A stretch of 64,000 bases of DNA from Halomonas urumqiensis (GTDB lineage Bacteria; Pseudomonadota; Gammaproteobacteria; Pseudomonadales; Halomonadaceae): contig NZ_PYUD01000003.1 of assembly GCF_003028575.1 (NCBI RefSeq), positions 310,001-374,000 of the forward strand, written 5' to 3'. Under the pieces are notes generated by a model. The model was given only the letters and a program-made list of their open reading frames with translations, did no database searches and had not been told where the DNA came from. Shown here piece after piece: positions 46,520-55,374 of this stretch. The position numbers and the translations under genes were made by a program. The number at the start of each line of letters is the position of its first letter. Within the stretch, counting starts at the first letter, position 1.

Positions 46520-48505
46520 TCACCCCTTGGCGCCAGCCGGGTTCTGTTCGCCCTGACGGGCGCGCAGATGGTTGATCACCCCACCCACCGCCAGCAACTC
46601 GCGCTGGCGCTCGCTCAGCCCATGATGCAGGCGGATGTTGCCCTTGCCGACAATCTCGGCGGTCAGTTCCGGACCGGCGGCGAGCTGAGCGTGCAGGTCG
46701 CGGATCGCCACGCAATCGCCCTGCTCCAGTCGCGCGGCGTCCGCTTCATCGATAAAACTCAGCGGCAGCGCACCGAAGCACACCAGGTTCTGCCAATGGA
46801 TGCGCGCGAAGCTCTTCGCCAGCACCACCTGCAGGCCAAGGTAGCGGGGTACCAGTGCGGCATTCTCGCGGCTCGAGCCCTGCCCATAGTTATGCCCGCC
46901 GACGATGGCATGACCACCCAGTTCACGGCTGGCCTCGGCACGTCCAGCGTAGTCCGCATCCACCGCTTCGAAGGTGAAGGGAGCCGAGGCGTAGACACTG
47001 CTCCAGTAGGGCATGACTCGCTGTCCCGCCGGCATGATGTCATCGGTGGAAATGTTGTCACCCGTGACGAGCAGCACCGGCACCTCGAGGGTATCGGGCA
47101 GTGGATGGAGCTCGGGCAGCGCCGGGGTGTTGTCGGTCTTCTGCAGCGGCTTGAGGCGTGCTTCCGCAAGCGGTAGCGGCGGCGTGAAGACATCGCGATT
47201 GACCACCATCCGTTCAGGCTCGAGGATGCGCGGGTAGGCCATCTCGAGGGTACGTGGATCGCTGATCACCCCCGCCAGCGCCGAGGCGGCGGCGGTTTCC
47301 GGGCTGCACAGGAAGACACTGTCTTCACGGGTACCGGAACGCCCGGGGAAGTTGCGCGGTACGGTGCGCAGGCTGTTGAGACCCGCCGCCGGCGCCTGAC
47401 CCATGCCGATGCAGCCGTTGCAGCCGGTCTGATGCAGGCGCGCGCCGCTTGCCACCAGATCGCCCAGATAGCCATCACGAATCAGCGTCGAGAGTACCTG
47501 CCGCGATGACGGATTGATGTCCAGCGATACGCCGTCGGCTACCTGGCGCCCCTTGACCATGCTTGCCACCACCGCGAAATCGCGATAGCCAGGGTTGCCC
47601 GAGGACCCCACGTAGGCCTGATGCAGCGGCTCACCAGCCACCTCGCTAACCGGCACCACCTTGTCGGGGCTGGAGGGAAGCGCAATCATCGGCACTAGCG
47701 CCGAGAGATCCAGCGTCTCCTCCAGGTCGTAGGTGCAGCCGGGCTCGGCGGCAAGCGCCTTCCAGTCAGCTTCACGGCCGCGCGCGGCCAGAAAGCGGCG
47801 TGTCTCTTCGTCGCTCGGGAACACCGTGGCGGTGGCGCCCATCTCGGTGCCCATGTTGGCCAGCACATGGCGGTCCATGGCGGAAAGCCCATCGAGCCCG
47901 GGCCCATGGTATTCGATGATGGTGTTCTTGCCACCGGCCACGCCATGGCGGCGCAGCAGCTCGAGCACGATGTCCTTGGCCGAAACCCAGTCCGGCAGAT
48001 TCCCTTCCAGGCGAATACCCCAGATCTTCGGCATGGTCAGGTAGAGCGGCTCGCCGGCCATGGCCGTGGCCACCTCGATTCCCCCCGCGCCGATGGCCAG
48101 CATGCCAAGCGAACCCGCCGACGTGGTGTGGCTATCGCAGCCCACAATGGACTGCCCCGGCACGCCGAAGTACTCCATGTGCACCGGGTGGCTGATGCCA
48201 TTGCCGGGGCCCGAGTACCACACCCCGAAACGCTCGCAGGCACTCTTCAGAAACAGGTAGGTTTCGGCATTCAGGTTGTCGGCCTGCACCAGACCGTGGT
48301 CGATGTACTGCACGCTGGGATTGGTATGCACGCGGTCCAGGCCCATGGCCTCGAGTTCTAGCATCACCAGGGTGCCAAGCACATCCTGGAGCAACGCCTG
48401 ATCCATGCGCAGGGCGATTTCGCTGCCGGGGGTCATCTCACCGCTGACCAGATGATCCCGGATCAGCTGCTGAGCCAGATTGAGCGGCTTGTGAGGCTGG
48501 TTCAT
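46520..48505 (-). CDS. single-chain aconitate hydratase-family protein
   Basis: A 661-residue aconitase-family enzyme with large and swivel domains in one chain, shorter than AcnA (about 890) or AcnB. The substrate loop GCDSHTTSAGSLGMLAIGAGG is near residue 117, the Fe-S cysteines are in NGCIGMG and an earlier Cys, and the swivel motif HNYGQGSSRENAAL is near 545. This length class is annotated as putative aconitase; it may hydrate aconitate or a related acid. It has no partner subunit gene and is divergent from a dehalogenase gene. Confidence 0.88.
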   Translation of the reverse strand: MNQPHKPLNLAQQLIRDHLVSGEMTPGSEIALRMDQALLQDVLGTLVMLELEAMGLDRVHTNPSVQYIDHGLVQADNLNAETYLFLKSACERFGVWYSGPGNGISHPVHMEYFGVPGQSIVGCDSHTTSAGSLGMLAIGAGGIEVATAMAGEPLYLTMPKIWGIRLEGNLPDWVSAKDIVLELLRRHGVAGGKNTIIEYHGPGLDGLSAMDRHVLANMGTEMGATATVFPSDEETRRFLAARGREADWKALAAEPGCTYDLEETLDLSALVPMIALPSSPDKVVPVSEVAGEPLHQAYVGSSGNPGYRDFAVVASMVKGRQVADGVSLDINPSSRQVLSTLIRDGYLGDLVASGARLHQTGCNGCIGMGQAPAAGLNSLRTVPRNFPGRSGTREDSVFLCSPETAAASALAGVISDPRTLEMAYPRILEPERMVVNRDVFTPPLPLAEARLKPLQKTDNTPALPELHPLPDTLEVPVLLVTGDNISTDDIMPAGQRVMPYWSSVYASAPFTFEAVDADYAGRAEASRELGGHAIVGGHNYGQGSSRENAALVPRYLGLQVVLAKSFARIHWQNLVCFGALPLSFIDEADAARLEQGDCVAIRDLHAQLAAGPELTAEIVGKGNIRLHHGLSERQRELLAVGGVINHLRARQGEQNPAGAKG

Positions 48506-48617
48506 GGAGCGGTCCTGTCATTGTTATTGGCTGTCGAAGGCGTTGTTGGCTGTCGATACGCGGCCTTCGACCATGGTCTGACTCTGAATTGTGTACGATT
48601 ATTTGCAATCACCGCCA

Positions 48618-48662
48618 ATATAGGCCTAGATTCGGCTTATATCGAGCGTAGTTGCATGCAAC
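48618..48662. promoter_or_regulatory. palindromes between aconitase-like gene and dehalogenase gene
   Basis: A perfect 12-bp palindrome GTTGCATGCAAC (48651-48662) and an imperfect dyad ATATAGGC...GGCTTATAT just before it lie upstream of the dehalogenase gene. Further left TTGGCTGTCGA occurs twice (about 48527 and 48546). These are plausible regulator sites; no regulator gene is adjacent. Confidence 0.4.
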
Positions 48663-48707
48663 TTTTATCTATACCGGCTCCAGCGGGAGATCCACGGAGG
48701 CCCAAGC

Positions 48708-49457
48708 ATGAGTGATGCCCATGAACCGCTGGCCAACATCGGCGCGCTGACCTTCGATGTATTCGGCACCGTGGTGGACTGGCGCTCCAGTGTGATTGGT
48801 GAAGGCCAGGCGCTGGGTCGGGCGCGAGGCCTGGACATCGACTGGGCCGCCTTCGCCGATGCTTGGCGCGGCGGCTATGCCCCGGCGATGGACCGGGTGC
48901 GTCATGGCGAGTTGCCCTGGACCCGCCTGGATGACCTGCACCGCATGACGCTGGATCGGCTGCTTGAAGACTTCGGCATCGCCGAACGGCTTGATGAAAC
49001 CGACAAGGCACATCTCAATCGGGTCTGGCACCGTCTCGACCCCTGGCCCGACAGCGTCGCGGGCATGCAGCGACTGCGCCGGCGCTTCATCCTCGCCACG
49101 CTCTCCAATGGCAATGTCTCGTTGCTGGTCAACATGGCCAAGCACGCGGGCCTGTCCTGGGATTGCGTGCTTTCCGCCGAACTCGCAGGACACTACAAGC
49201 GTGATCCCGAGGTCTATCACAAGGCCGCCGAGCTGCTCGACCTTCCTCCCTCGCGGATCATGATGGTGGCTGCCCACCAGGACGACCTGCAGGCCGCCTA
49301 CCAAGAAGGGTTCCGCACCGCCTTCGTCAAGCGCCCGCTGGAGCATGGCCCGGAGGCGGAAGTGGATCTCAGCGTGGACCCACGCTTCGATGTCGTGGCC
49401 AACGATTTCCTCGACCTCGCCGACCAGCTGGTCGGGCCACCGTCCGACACGCCGTGA
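48708..49457 (+). CDS. haloacid dehalogenase type II
   Basis: HAD-superfamily hydrolase of 249 aa, resembling (S)-2-haloacid dehalogenases that turn 2-haloacids into (R)-2-hydroxyacids. The nucleophile is Asp17 (TFDVFGTVVDW); TLSNGN supplies the serine/asparagine, YKRDPEVY the lysine and AAHQDDLQAA the acidic pair. The aromatic/Arg pocket residues cannot be judged, so other phosphatase-like roles are possible. A D-2-hydroxyacid dehydrogenase gene follows after 97 bases, which would fit onward oxidation of the product. Confidence 0.88.
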   Translation: MSDAHEPLANIGALTFDVFGTVVDWRSSVIGEGQALGRARGLDIDWAAFADAWRGGYAPAMDRVRHGELPWTRLDDLHRMTLDRLLEDFGIAERLDETDKAHLNRVWHRLDPWPDSVAGMQRLRRRFILATLSNGNVSLLVNMAKHAGLSWDCVLSAELAGHYKRDPEVYHKAAELLDLPPSRIMMVAAHQDDLQAAYQEGFRTAFVKRPLEHGPEAEVDLSVDPRFDVVANDFLDLADQLVGPPSDTP

Positions 49458-49554
49458 CAAGGCTCGATTGCAGCGCCCTGCTCGATGTCTGGCAAAGCTT
49501 GCGCGAACGCAGCACGATGTCGGCTACCACCTACCACGACAAGGAGCCGGTGCG

Positions 49555-50502
49555 ATGAACATCGTGATTCCGGATGACTATCAGGATTGTGTTCGCACGC
49601 TGCAGACCTTCGGCAAGCTCGATGGCCACGATGTCACGGTGTTCAACGACACCACAACCGACCTGGAAACGCTGGCCGAACGCTTCCAGCACGCGGATGC
49701 GCTGGTACTGATCCGCGAACGCACGCCGATCACCGAGGCGCTGCTCGCCCGCCTGCCCAACCTAAAGCTGATCAGCCAGACCGGTGGCGGTGCGGCTCAC
49801 GTGGACATGGCCGCCTGCAAGCGCCATGGCGTCACCGTCACGGCCGGCACCGGCTCGCCCCACGCCGCCGCCGAACTGACCTGGGGGCTGGTACTCAGCG
49901 CCATGCGCCACATTCCCGAAGAGGTCGCCAACCTCAAGGCTGGGCGCTGGCAACGCACCCTGGGCACAGGGCTCAGAGGGCGCACCCTTGGCATCTTCGG
50001 CTACGGCAAGATCGGCCGACTGATGGCGCGCTACGCCCAGGCCTTCGACATGCACGTGCTGGTATGGGGGCGCGAGGGCACGCGCACCCGCGCCACTGAT
50101 GCAGGGCTCGAGGTAGCCAGCAGCCAGAACGACCTGTTCGAACGCAGTGACGTGCTGAGCCTGCACCTGCGGCTCAATGACGAGACACGCGGCATCGTCA
50201 GCGCCGACCACCTGGCCCGCATGAAGCCCACCGCACTGCTGGTCAACACCAGCCGCGCGCCGCTGATCGCCGATGGCGCGCTGGAAGCCGCCCTCAAGGC
50301 CGGCCGACCCGCTCAGGCGGCGGTGGACGTGTTCGACGCGGAGCCGGTAGTCACCCACCCGCTGCTGGAGCTTCCCAATCTCCTGGCCACACCGCACCTG
50401 GGCTACGTCGAGAAGGACAGCTACGAGCTCTACTTCGGCGATGCCTTCGACAACCTGCTGGCCTTCGCCGCCGGCAAGCCCGTCACCAACCTGGCTGAAT
50501 GA
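49555..50502 (+). CDS. D-2-hydroxyacid dehydrogenase family protein
   Basis: NAD(P)-dependent dehydrogenase of 315 aa. The nucleotide motif GIFGYGKIG is in the middle and the catalytic triad is Arg (NTSRAPL), Glu (DVFDAEPV) and His (TPHLGYV). It belongs to the SerA/glyoxylate reductase-like group but lacks regulatory domains. The ATG at 49555 has AAGGAG 8 bases upstream. Likely expressed with the dehalogenase gene. Confidence 0.92.
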   Translation: MNIVIPDDYQDCVRTLQTFGKLDGHDVTVFNDTTTDLETLAERFQHADALVLIRERTPITEALLARLPNLKLISQTGGGAAHVDMAACKRHGVTVTAGTGSPHAAAELTWGLVLSAMRHIPEEVANLKAGRWQRTLGTGLRGRTLGIFGYGKIGRLMARYAQAFDMHVLVWGREGTRTRATDAGLEVASSQNDLFERSDVLSLHLRLNDETRGIVSADHLARMKPTALLVNTSRAPLIADGALEAALKAGRPAQAAVDVFDAEPVVTHPLLELPNLLATPHLGYVEKDSYELYFGDAFDNLLAFAAGKPVTNLAE

Positions 50503-50581
50503 GCCGATTCGACACCTGGTGACCATCGACATTTACCGACGCCGAGCAGGAAGCCGACTAACCCACCGGGCCTGACGAGCG

Positions 50582-51529
50582 TTACGTCTCCTGTCCGCTC
50601 TGGGTCATTGTCCAGGCGGTGTCACTGGTGAAATCGACCTCGTTGATATTGTCTGCCAGGAACTCCAGCAGCGCGCGTACTGCGGGCAGCACGCCGCGCC
50701 GTGTGGGGAAAACAGCATGAAGAATACCGCCCCGTGGTTCCCAGCCGGGTACCACGTCAATCAACCGCCCCGCCTGGAGGTCCTGGCTAGCCACCAGCAA
50801 GGCCAGCTTGACCACCCCGAGCCCGGCCAGGGCCGCCCGATGTAGCGTCTCGGCATTGTCGGTGACCAGCCGCGGCTGATGGCGAATCTGGGCAGTTTCC
50901 CCCTCCGGCCCGTCCAGTTCCCAGTAGTGCTGGCGGTGGACCTGCTCGAAGTCCAGGCTCGGCAGTGTCGCCAGGTCTCCCGGCACCCTCGGCCTGGGCC
51001 GTTCCTCGAGCAACGCCGGTGCCGCCACCAGGCGCTGGGGGCTCCTCGCCAGCACCTTCATGGCAAGGTCGCTGTCCTCCAGCGGCGGGAAGCGCACCCG
51101 GATGGCCATGTCGAAGCCCTCCTTGACCACGTCAATCCGCCGGCTGGTGGCCTCCACCTGCACCTCGACGTCGGGGCACTGGGCCATGAAGCGCACCAAA
51201 AGCGGCGTGATCAGGTAGTGAAGCAGGCTCGGCGGGCAGCTCAGGCGCACAGTGCCCCGTGGCAAGGTGAGGTTGCGCGCGATCAGTTCCTCGGCCGCCT
51301 GCGCCTCCACCAGCATCGCCTGGCAGTGACGGTAGTAGGCCTGGCCAAGCTCAGTGACCGACAGATGACGCGTGGAGCGATGGATCAGCCGGGTGCCCAG
51401 GCGCTCCTCCAACTGGCCGATGCGCCGGCTCAGCTTCGACTTGGGGATACCCAGGGCCCGGCCGGCAGGGGCGAAGCCGCCGTGATCCACCACCTGGACG
51501 AAATAGTAAAGGTCGTTGAGATCCTGCAT
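50582..51529 (-). CDS. LysR family transcriptional regulator
   Basis: A 315-residue LysR protein: HTH at about 1-60 (DLYYFVQVVDHGGFAPAGRAL, then PKSKLSRRIGQLEERLG) and effector domain from about 90 (GTVRLSCPPSLLHYLITPLL). It resembles the group that controls pirin and quinone-related genes and is divergent from pirin. The ATG at 51529 starts directly at the HTH; longer starts to 51580 lack a ribosome binding site. Confidence 0.94.
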   Translation of the reverse strand: MQDLNDLYYFVQVVDHGGFAPAGRALGIPKSKLSRRIGQLEERLGTRLIHRSTRHLSVTELGQAYYRHCQAMLVEAQAAEELIARNLTLPRGTVRLSCPPSLLHYLITPLLVRFMAQCPDVEVQVEATSRRIDVVKEGFDMAIRVRFPPLEDSDLAMKVLARSPQRLVAAPALLEERPRPRVPGDLATLPSLDFEQVHRQHYWELDGPEGETAQIRHQPRLVTDNAETLHRAALAGLGVVKLALLVASQDLQAGRLIDVVPGWEPRGGILHAVFPTRRGVLPAVRALLEFLADNINEVDFTSDTAWTMTQSGQET

Positions 51530-51638
51530 GACGCTGCGGTCCTGTCGTTCCATTGGTAGAACGGACAGTGTAAATAACACCCCCTACCGCCACCACTGTT
51601 CTCCATTTAGGCTTTCTGCATCGGGCTAACGTGCTCAT

Positions 51639-51668
51639 CACCAAGCCCCTCACCACCAAGCCCCTCAC
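51639..51668. repeat. tandem 15-bp repeat in the pirin leader
   Basis: CACCAAGCCCCTCAC occurs twice in immediate succession, ending 24 bases before the pirin ATG. It lies in the 5' leader or promoter and may be a recent slippage event. Confidence 0.85.
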
Positions 51669-51692
51669 CATAGAAAGAAAAAGGAGCCAGAC

Positions 51693-52562
51693 ATGAAGAA
51701 GATCCACGGCATCTACAGCGCTCCCCGCGGCCACTGGGTCGGCGACGGCTTCCCCGTGCGCTCGCTGTTCACCTACGACCGCCTGGGTGCGCAACACCTG
51801 AGCCCTTTCCTGCTGCTCGACCATGCCGGCCCACACGACTTCACGCCGGCACGCCGGCCACGCGGCGTGGGTGCCCATCCGCATCGCGGCTTCGAAACCG
51901 TAACCCTGGTCTACCGGGGCGAGCTCGAGCATCGCGATTCCACGGGCAGCGGCGGGCAAATCGGCGAGGGAGACGTCCAGTGGATGACCGCGGGTGCGGG
52001 CATCGTCCACGAGGAGTTCCACTCCCCCGCCTTCACCGAGCGTGGCGGCAGCATGGAGATGGTGCAGCTGTGGGTGAATCTGCCTGCCGAGCACAAGTCA
52101 GCCCCCGCAGCCTACCAGACCCTGCTCGACGCCGATATCCCAAGGGTGACGCTGCCGGAGCGAGCCGGAGAGCTACGCGTGATCGCCGGTGAGTATCGCG
52201 GCCATGAAGGGCCCGCTCACACCTTCACCCCGATCAACGTCTGGGATCTGCGGCTTGAGCAACGTGGCGAGACGACCCTCAGGGTACCCGAGGGCCACAC
52301 TACCCTGCTGGTAGTGCTCGAGGGCACCGTGCAGGTCAACGGCGACGCCGTCGTGCGAGACGAGGCCGTGGTGGCCTTCGAGCGTCAGGGCGACACGCTG
52401 CACCTGGAGACCAACAACGATGCCAGGCTGTTGCTGCTCACAGGCGAGCCCATCGACGAGCCGGTGGTGGGCCATGGCCCCTTTGTCATGAACAGCGAAG
52501 CGGAGATCCACCAGGCCTTTGCCGATTTCCAGGCCGGCAAGTTCGGCCGCCTGGCAGGCTAG
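51693..52562 (+). CDS. pirin family protein (quercetin dioxygenase-like cupin)
   Basis: A 289-residue bicupin. The N-terminal cupin has the metal-binding pattern GVGAHPHRGFETVT and GIVHEEFHS. Pirins bind Fe(II); some are quercetinases or redox-responsive regulators. AAGGAG precedes the ATG. It is divergent from a LysR gene that probably controls it, a frequent arrangement. Confidence 0.95.
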   Translation: MKKIHGIYSAPRGHWVGDGFPVRSLFTYDRLGAQHLSPFLLLDHAGPHDFTPARRPRGVGAHPHRGFETVTLVYRGELEHRDSTGSGGQIGEGDVQWMTAGAGIVHEEFHSPAFTERGGSMEMVQLWVNLPAEHKSAPAAYQTLLDADIPRVTLPERAGELRVIAGEYRGHEGPAHTFTPINVWDLRLEQRGETTLRVPEGHTTLLVVLEGTVQVNGDAVVRDEAVVAFERQGDTLHLETNNDARLLLLTGEPIDEPVVGHGPFVMNSEAEIHQAFADFQAGKFGRLAG

Positions 52563-52596
52563 CAGCCCTGCCCTGGAGAGCCTGACCCCACAAGCC

Positions 52597-53247
52597 TTAG
52601 CCGCCACGCTCCTGGCGGCTCATCGCACTGCCCGAAGCCGGGCGTTCCACCACGAACAGATCCGTGCAGCGGGCATAGTCATTGCCCGCCATGCGCCCGA
52701 TGGGCTTGAGCCCCTCGAGGCTCACGTGGCGGCCATCCCAGATGGCATCGTCGACATGGATCGACACCACCTCGGCGAGCACCAGGTTGCCGGCAAGCGG
52801 CTCGTCGCCAAAGCGGATGATCTCGCGCAGCCGGCAGCCGAAAGCCACCGGGGCGTTGGCCACGCGCGGCACCGACACCCCCGGCATGCTGACCTTGTCG
52901 AGCCCGGCCAGCGCGAATTCGTCCTCGTGGTGGGGCAGGCCGGCACTGGTTGCGTTCATCTCCTCCACCAGCCCCTCGCCACTGATATGCACCACGCACT
53001 CGCCCACCTCGTCGAGATTGCGAATGGTGTCCTTGGGGCTGGCGTCGCCATCCAGCAGCGGCGAAAAACCGAGCACCGGGGGGTTGACGCTGACCACGTT
53101 GAAGAACGAGAACGGCGCCAGGTTGGCGTTGCCTTCACCATCCAGCGTCGAGACCCAGGCGATCGGGCGCGGGCAGATACTGCCAGAGAGTAACCGGTAG
53201 ATCTTGCCGGGGCTCAGGTCGTGATCGCCAATAAGGTAGTCGCTCAT
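52597..53247 (-). CDS. flavin reductase family protein
   Basis: A 216-residue FMN-binding split-barrel protein. The N-terminal PRPIAWVSTLDGEGNANLAPFSFFNVVS is the family signature (residues about 27-54), and the flavin/NADH region DTIRNLDEVGECVVHI follows. Members supply reduced flavin to monooxygenases or act as small FMN reductases. The ATG at 53247 has AGGGGA 5 bases upstream; the long open extension upstream has no family similarity. It stands alone. Confidence 0.9.
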   Translation of the reverse strand: MSDYLIGDHDLSPGKIYRLLSGSICPRPIAWVSTLDGEGNANLAPFSFFNVVSVNPPVLGFSPLLDGDASPKDTIRNLDEVGECVVHISGEGLVEEMNATSAGLPHHEDEFALAGLDKVSMPGVSVPRVANAPVAFGCRLREIIRFGDEPLAGNLVLAEVVSIHVDDAIWDGRHVSLEGLKPIGRMAGNDYARCTDLFVVERPASGSAMSRQERGG

Positions 53248-53413
53248 ATCATTCCCCTGTTGCGCTGGAAAACCGCTGGTAAAACACGAAGCTGATAGAA
53301 CACCGCAGGTAAATCCAAATTGCCACACCTGCAGGCAAGAATTTGCGCAGTGCAGCGACCATCCTGATTCATGCGTTCGACATCTCGCCGAACCATGCAG
53401 GAGGATGACGGAC

Positions 53414-53707
53414 ATGAACACCCACTGGAGGGCAATGGCCATCGCACTGGCCCTGCTCCTAGCGCCAAGCGCCACCCTGGCCGAGGGCAGCGGCAAACTC
53501 CCCCACGAAGACCCGCTTCAGAGCATCGGCGCGCATTCCCAGGACCAGGCGGCTCGTAGCAGCCACTTCCGCCAACTGGACACCGACCGTGATGGCAGGC
53601 TCTCCGCCATGGAAGCTGGCGGACGACTCCCGGAAGCCTTCTGGGTACTGGACAGGAACCAGGATGGCTACCTGTCACCCAGCGAATATGCTTACCGGCC
53701 GTATTGA
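53414..53707 (+). CDS. secreted EF-hand protein
   Basis: A 97-residue protein with a signal peptide (residues 1-23, ALLLAPSATLA before EGSG) and two adjacent canonical 12-residue EF-hand loops, DTDRDGRLSAME and DRNQDGYLSPSE. Both have acidic residues at loop positions 1 and 12, so calcium binding in the periplasm is likely. The ATG at 53414 lies 9 bases after AGGAGG; the ATG at 53405 is too close to it. Function beyond calcium binding is unknown. Confidence 0.85.
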   Translation: MNTHWRAMAIALALLLAPSATLAEGSGKLPHEDPLQSIGAHSQDQAARSSHFRQLDTDRDGRLSAMEAGGRLPEAFWVLDRNQDGYLSPSEYAYRPY

Positions 53708-53714
53708 GCCACGC

Positions 53715-53753
53715 GACACCATGGCAAGACACCATGGCAAGACACCGGGGCAA
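53715..53753. repeat. three 13-bp tandem repeats
   Basis: GACACCATGGCAA occurs twice in tandem, followed by a third unit GACACCGGGGCAA with two changes, just after the EF-hand stop. Confidence 0.85.
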
Positions 53754-53756
53754 CCC

Positions 53757-53793
53757 AAGGGGCGAGTGCTGCGGCACCCGCCCTTCCTTTTGC
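53757..53793 (+). terminator. terminator after the EF-hand gene
   Basis: Imperfect hairpin AAGGGGCGAGTGC / GGCACCCGCCCTT followed by CCTTTTG on the plus strand. Confidence 0.65.
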
Positions 53794-53872
53794 TGAGTCA
53801 AATCATCCGTCGCCCGGCGTCCGCGCGGCTATAGTGAATCCACCGATTGCATTGCAGTGGAGGAACCAGACG

Positions 53873-54415
53873 ATGTCGGTCCCGTCGTCGGCGGCCCGCA
53901 GCAAGGCCGACGACCTTCTTATCACGGTGCTCCGGCTGATCGACGATGCCGAAGCGGCACTGGCCACCGACCGCCAGTCGGCAAGCGCGAGCCTCGGGCA
54001 AGCCATGGCGCTTCTCCAGCAGGCCGACAGCCTCACCAACGCGGCCTTCAAGCCCCACGGCGGCCTTTCCAGCTGGCAAATCAAACGCCTGGAGGCGTAT
54101 ATCGAGGCCCATCTGGGCGAAACCATCCACACCCGAGACCTGGCAGGCGTGGCGCGGCTGAGCGCCAGCCACTTTTCCCATGCCTTCAAGCACAGTTTCG
54201 GCGAGACGCCGCGTGCGCATATCACCCGCAAGCGCCTGGAACGGGTCCGCGAGATGATCCTCTCAAGCAACGAATCGCTGTCACGCATTGCGCTTGCCTG
54301 TGGTTTCTGCGACCAATCCCATCTGACCCGCGCCTTCCACCGCGCCATGGGCGTAAGCCCGCTGGCCTGGCGCCGGCAATACGCCGAAGGTCCGCCTGAG
54401 AAAGTCGCATCCTGA
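53873..54415 (+). CDS. AraC family regulator, short form
   Basis: A 180-residue protein consisting of a short helical N-terminal part (about 1-65, ITVLRLIDDAEAALATDRQ) and an AraC DNA-binding domain (about 70-170: IHTRDLAGVARLSASHFSHAFKHSFGET, then SLSRIALACGFCDQSHLTRAF). There is no sugar-binding domain, so it may respond to levels of expression or a partner. The ATG at 53873 with GGAGGA 8 bases upstream is preferred over a GTG at 53834. Confidence 0.9.
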   Translation: MSVPSSAARSKADDLLITVLRLIDDAEAALATDRQSASASLGQAMALLQQADSLTNAAFKPHGGLSSWQIKRLEAYIEAHLGETIHTRDLAGVARLSASHFSHAFKHSFGETPRAHITRKRLERVREMILSSNESLSRIALACGFCDQSHLTRAFHRAMGVSPLAWRRQYAEGPPEKVAS

Positions 54416-54425
54416 GCGCTCACGA

Positions 54426-54676
54426 CTACGGCGAGCGCTCACGCACCGAGAACACCGTATCCCCCAGGGTCAGCCAGCCCAGATAGGGATCCGGTGTCCG
54501 GCGATGCCCACCTTCTTCATGAAGGGCCCCAGCGGCCCCTTGGCGGTGGCCAGGGTCACGGCACCGGGTACCTCACTTTCCACGTGCCGGGCCAGTTCAT
54601 CGTGGTAGCTGGTAACCAGCGTCTAGAGCGCCTTGCGAATCGCCTTTCCCGACAGGCCGGCATTCGTTGACGTCAT
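54426..54676 (-). pseudogene. broken gene downstream of the RES toxin gene
   Basis: The start ATG overlaps the res stop (ATGA), so this was probably the third gene of the xre-res operon. The frame has a TAG at codon 18, then continues as coding-like sequence (TLVTSYHDELARHVESEV), and a frameshift near 54493 switches to the frame ending TPDPYLGWLTLGD...RERSP. With both lesions repaired it would encode about 83 residues. I do not recognise the family. Confidence 0.6.
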
Positions 54677-55374
54677 GTCACAGGGTCGTCCCAGCGGTGC
54701 TCTGTCACTTCCAGGACATGGGTAACGGCCTGGGACTTGCCATCCCACACATAACGAAGATGCGGGCCCTGGACGGGTATGCTCAGCGCCGCTGGCCTGA
54801 GGACCGCCGCGCACTCGTGTCCAGGCTGTCGAACGCTGCGATAGAGAATCCCCCATGCCCCTTCCGCCCTGATACGCGAAGCGAACGCCTGCCCCTGGGC
54901 ATAGGTCGCCGGGTCCGGGTCGTGCAGCTCGGGATGCCCCGCGCGCACGTCATGCAGCGCCTGGGTAACCGTGTTGATATAGGTGCGCATGGTGATCTCG
55001 ACGGTGGCCTCACGGGTGGCCGCCAGAAACTCGGCCATGTGGTGGCGGGTCTCGGCAATCGCCGCATCCAGCGTGCTGGCGCAGTAGTAGACCCCATAGG
55101 TCCCATCGGTGAACCGCGATGGGCGTCCAATGTGGGTAAAGGCCGCCATGATGGAGGTGGAACCGGGGCCCGAGATACGATCATGAGGCGGAACACGGTT
55201 CAGTCGGCCCGCCTCCTCGAGCAACCTGTCGTTCGTCATCGCCTCGATGGCAAAGGCAAGCTCCAGGTCTTCCGGGTCCAGGGTGTCCTCGAACACCGCG
55301 ATGGGCGGATAGGCACTGTTGACGATACGAAAGGCGTTGCGCCATTCCGGGAGGCGTGTCGCTATCACGCTCAC
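54673..55374 (-). CDS. RES family NAD+-degrading toxin
   Basis: A 233-residue RES-domain protein. Features are the conserved arginine in FRIVNSAYPP, the central RFTDGTYGVYYCASTLDAAIAET with the glutamate, and the C-terminal serine region. RES toxins break down cellular NAD+ and halt growth. It overlaps the upstream antitoxin gene by 4 bases (55371-55374), as expected for a type II toxin-antitoxin pair. Length is somewhat above the usual 150-200 residues. Confidence 0.9.
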   Translation of the reverse strand: MSVIATRLPEWRNAFRIVNSAYPPIAVFEDTLDPEDLELAFAIEAMTNDRLLEEAGRLNRVPPHDRISGPGSTSIMAAFTHIGRPSRFTDGTYGVYYCASTLDAAIAETRHHMAEFLAATREATVEITMRTYINTVTQALHDVRAGHPELHDPDPATYAQGQAFASRIRAEGAWGILYRSVRQPGHECAAVLRPAALSIPVQGPHLRYVWDGKSQAVTHVLEVTEHRWDDPVT

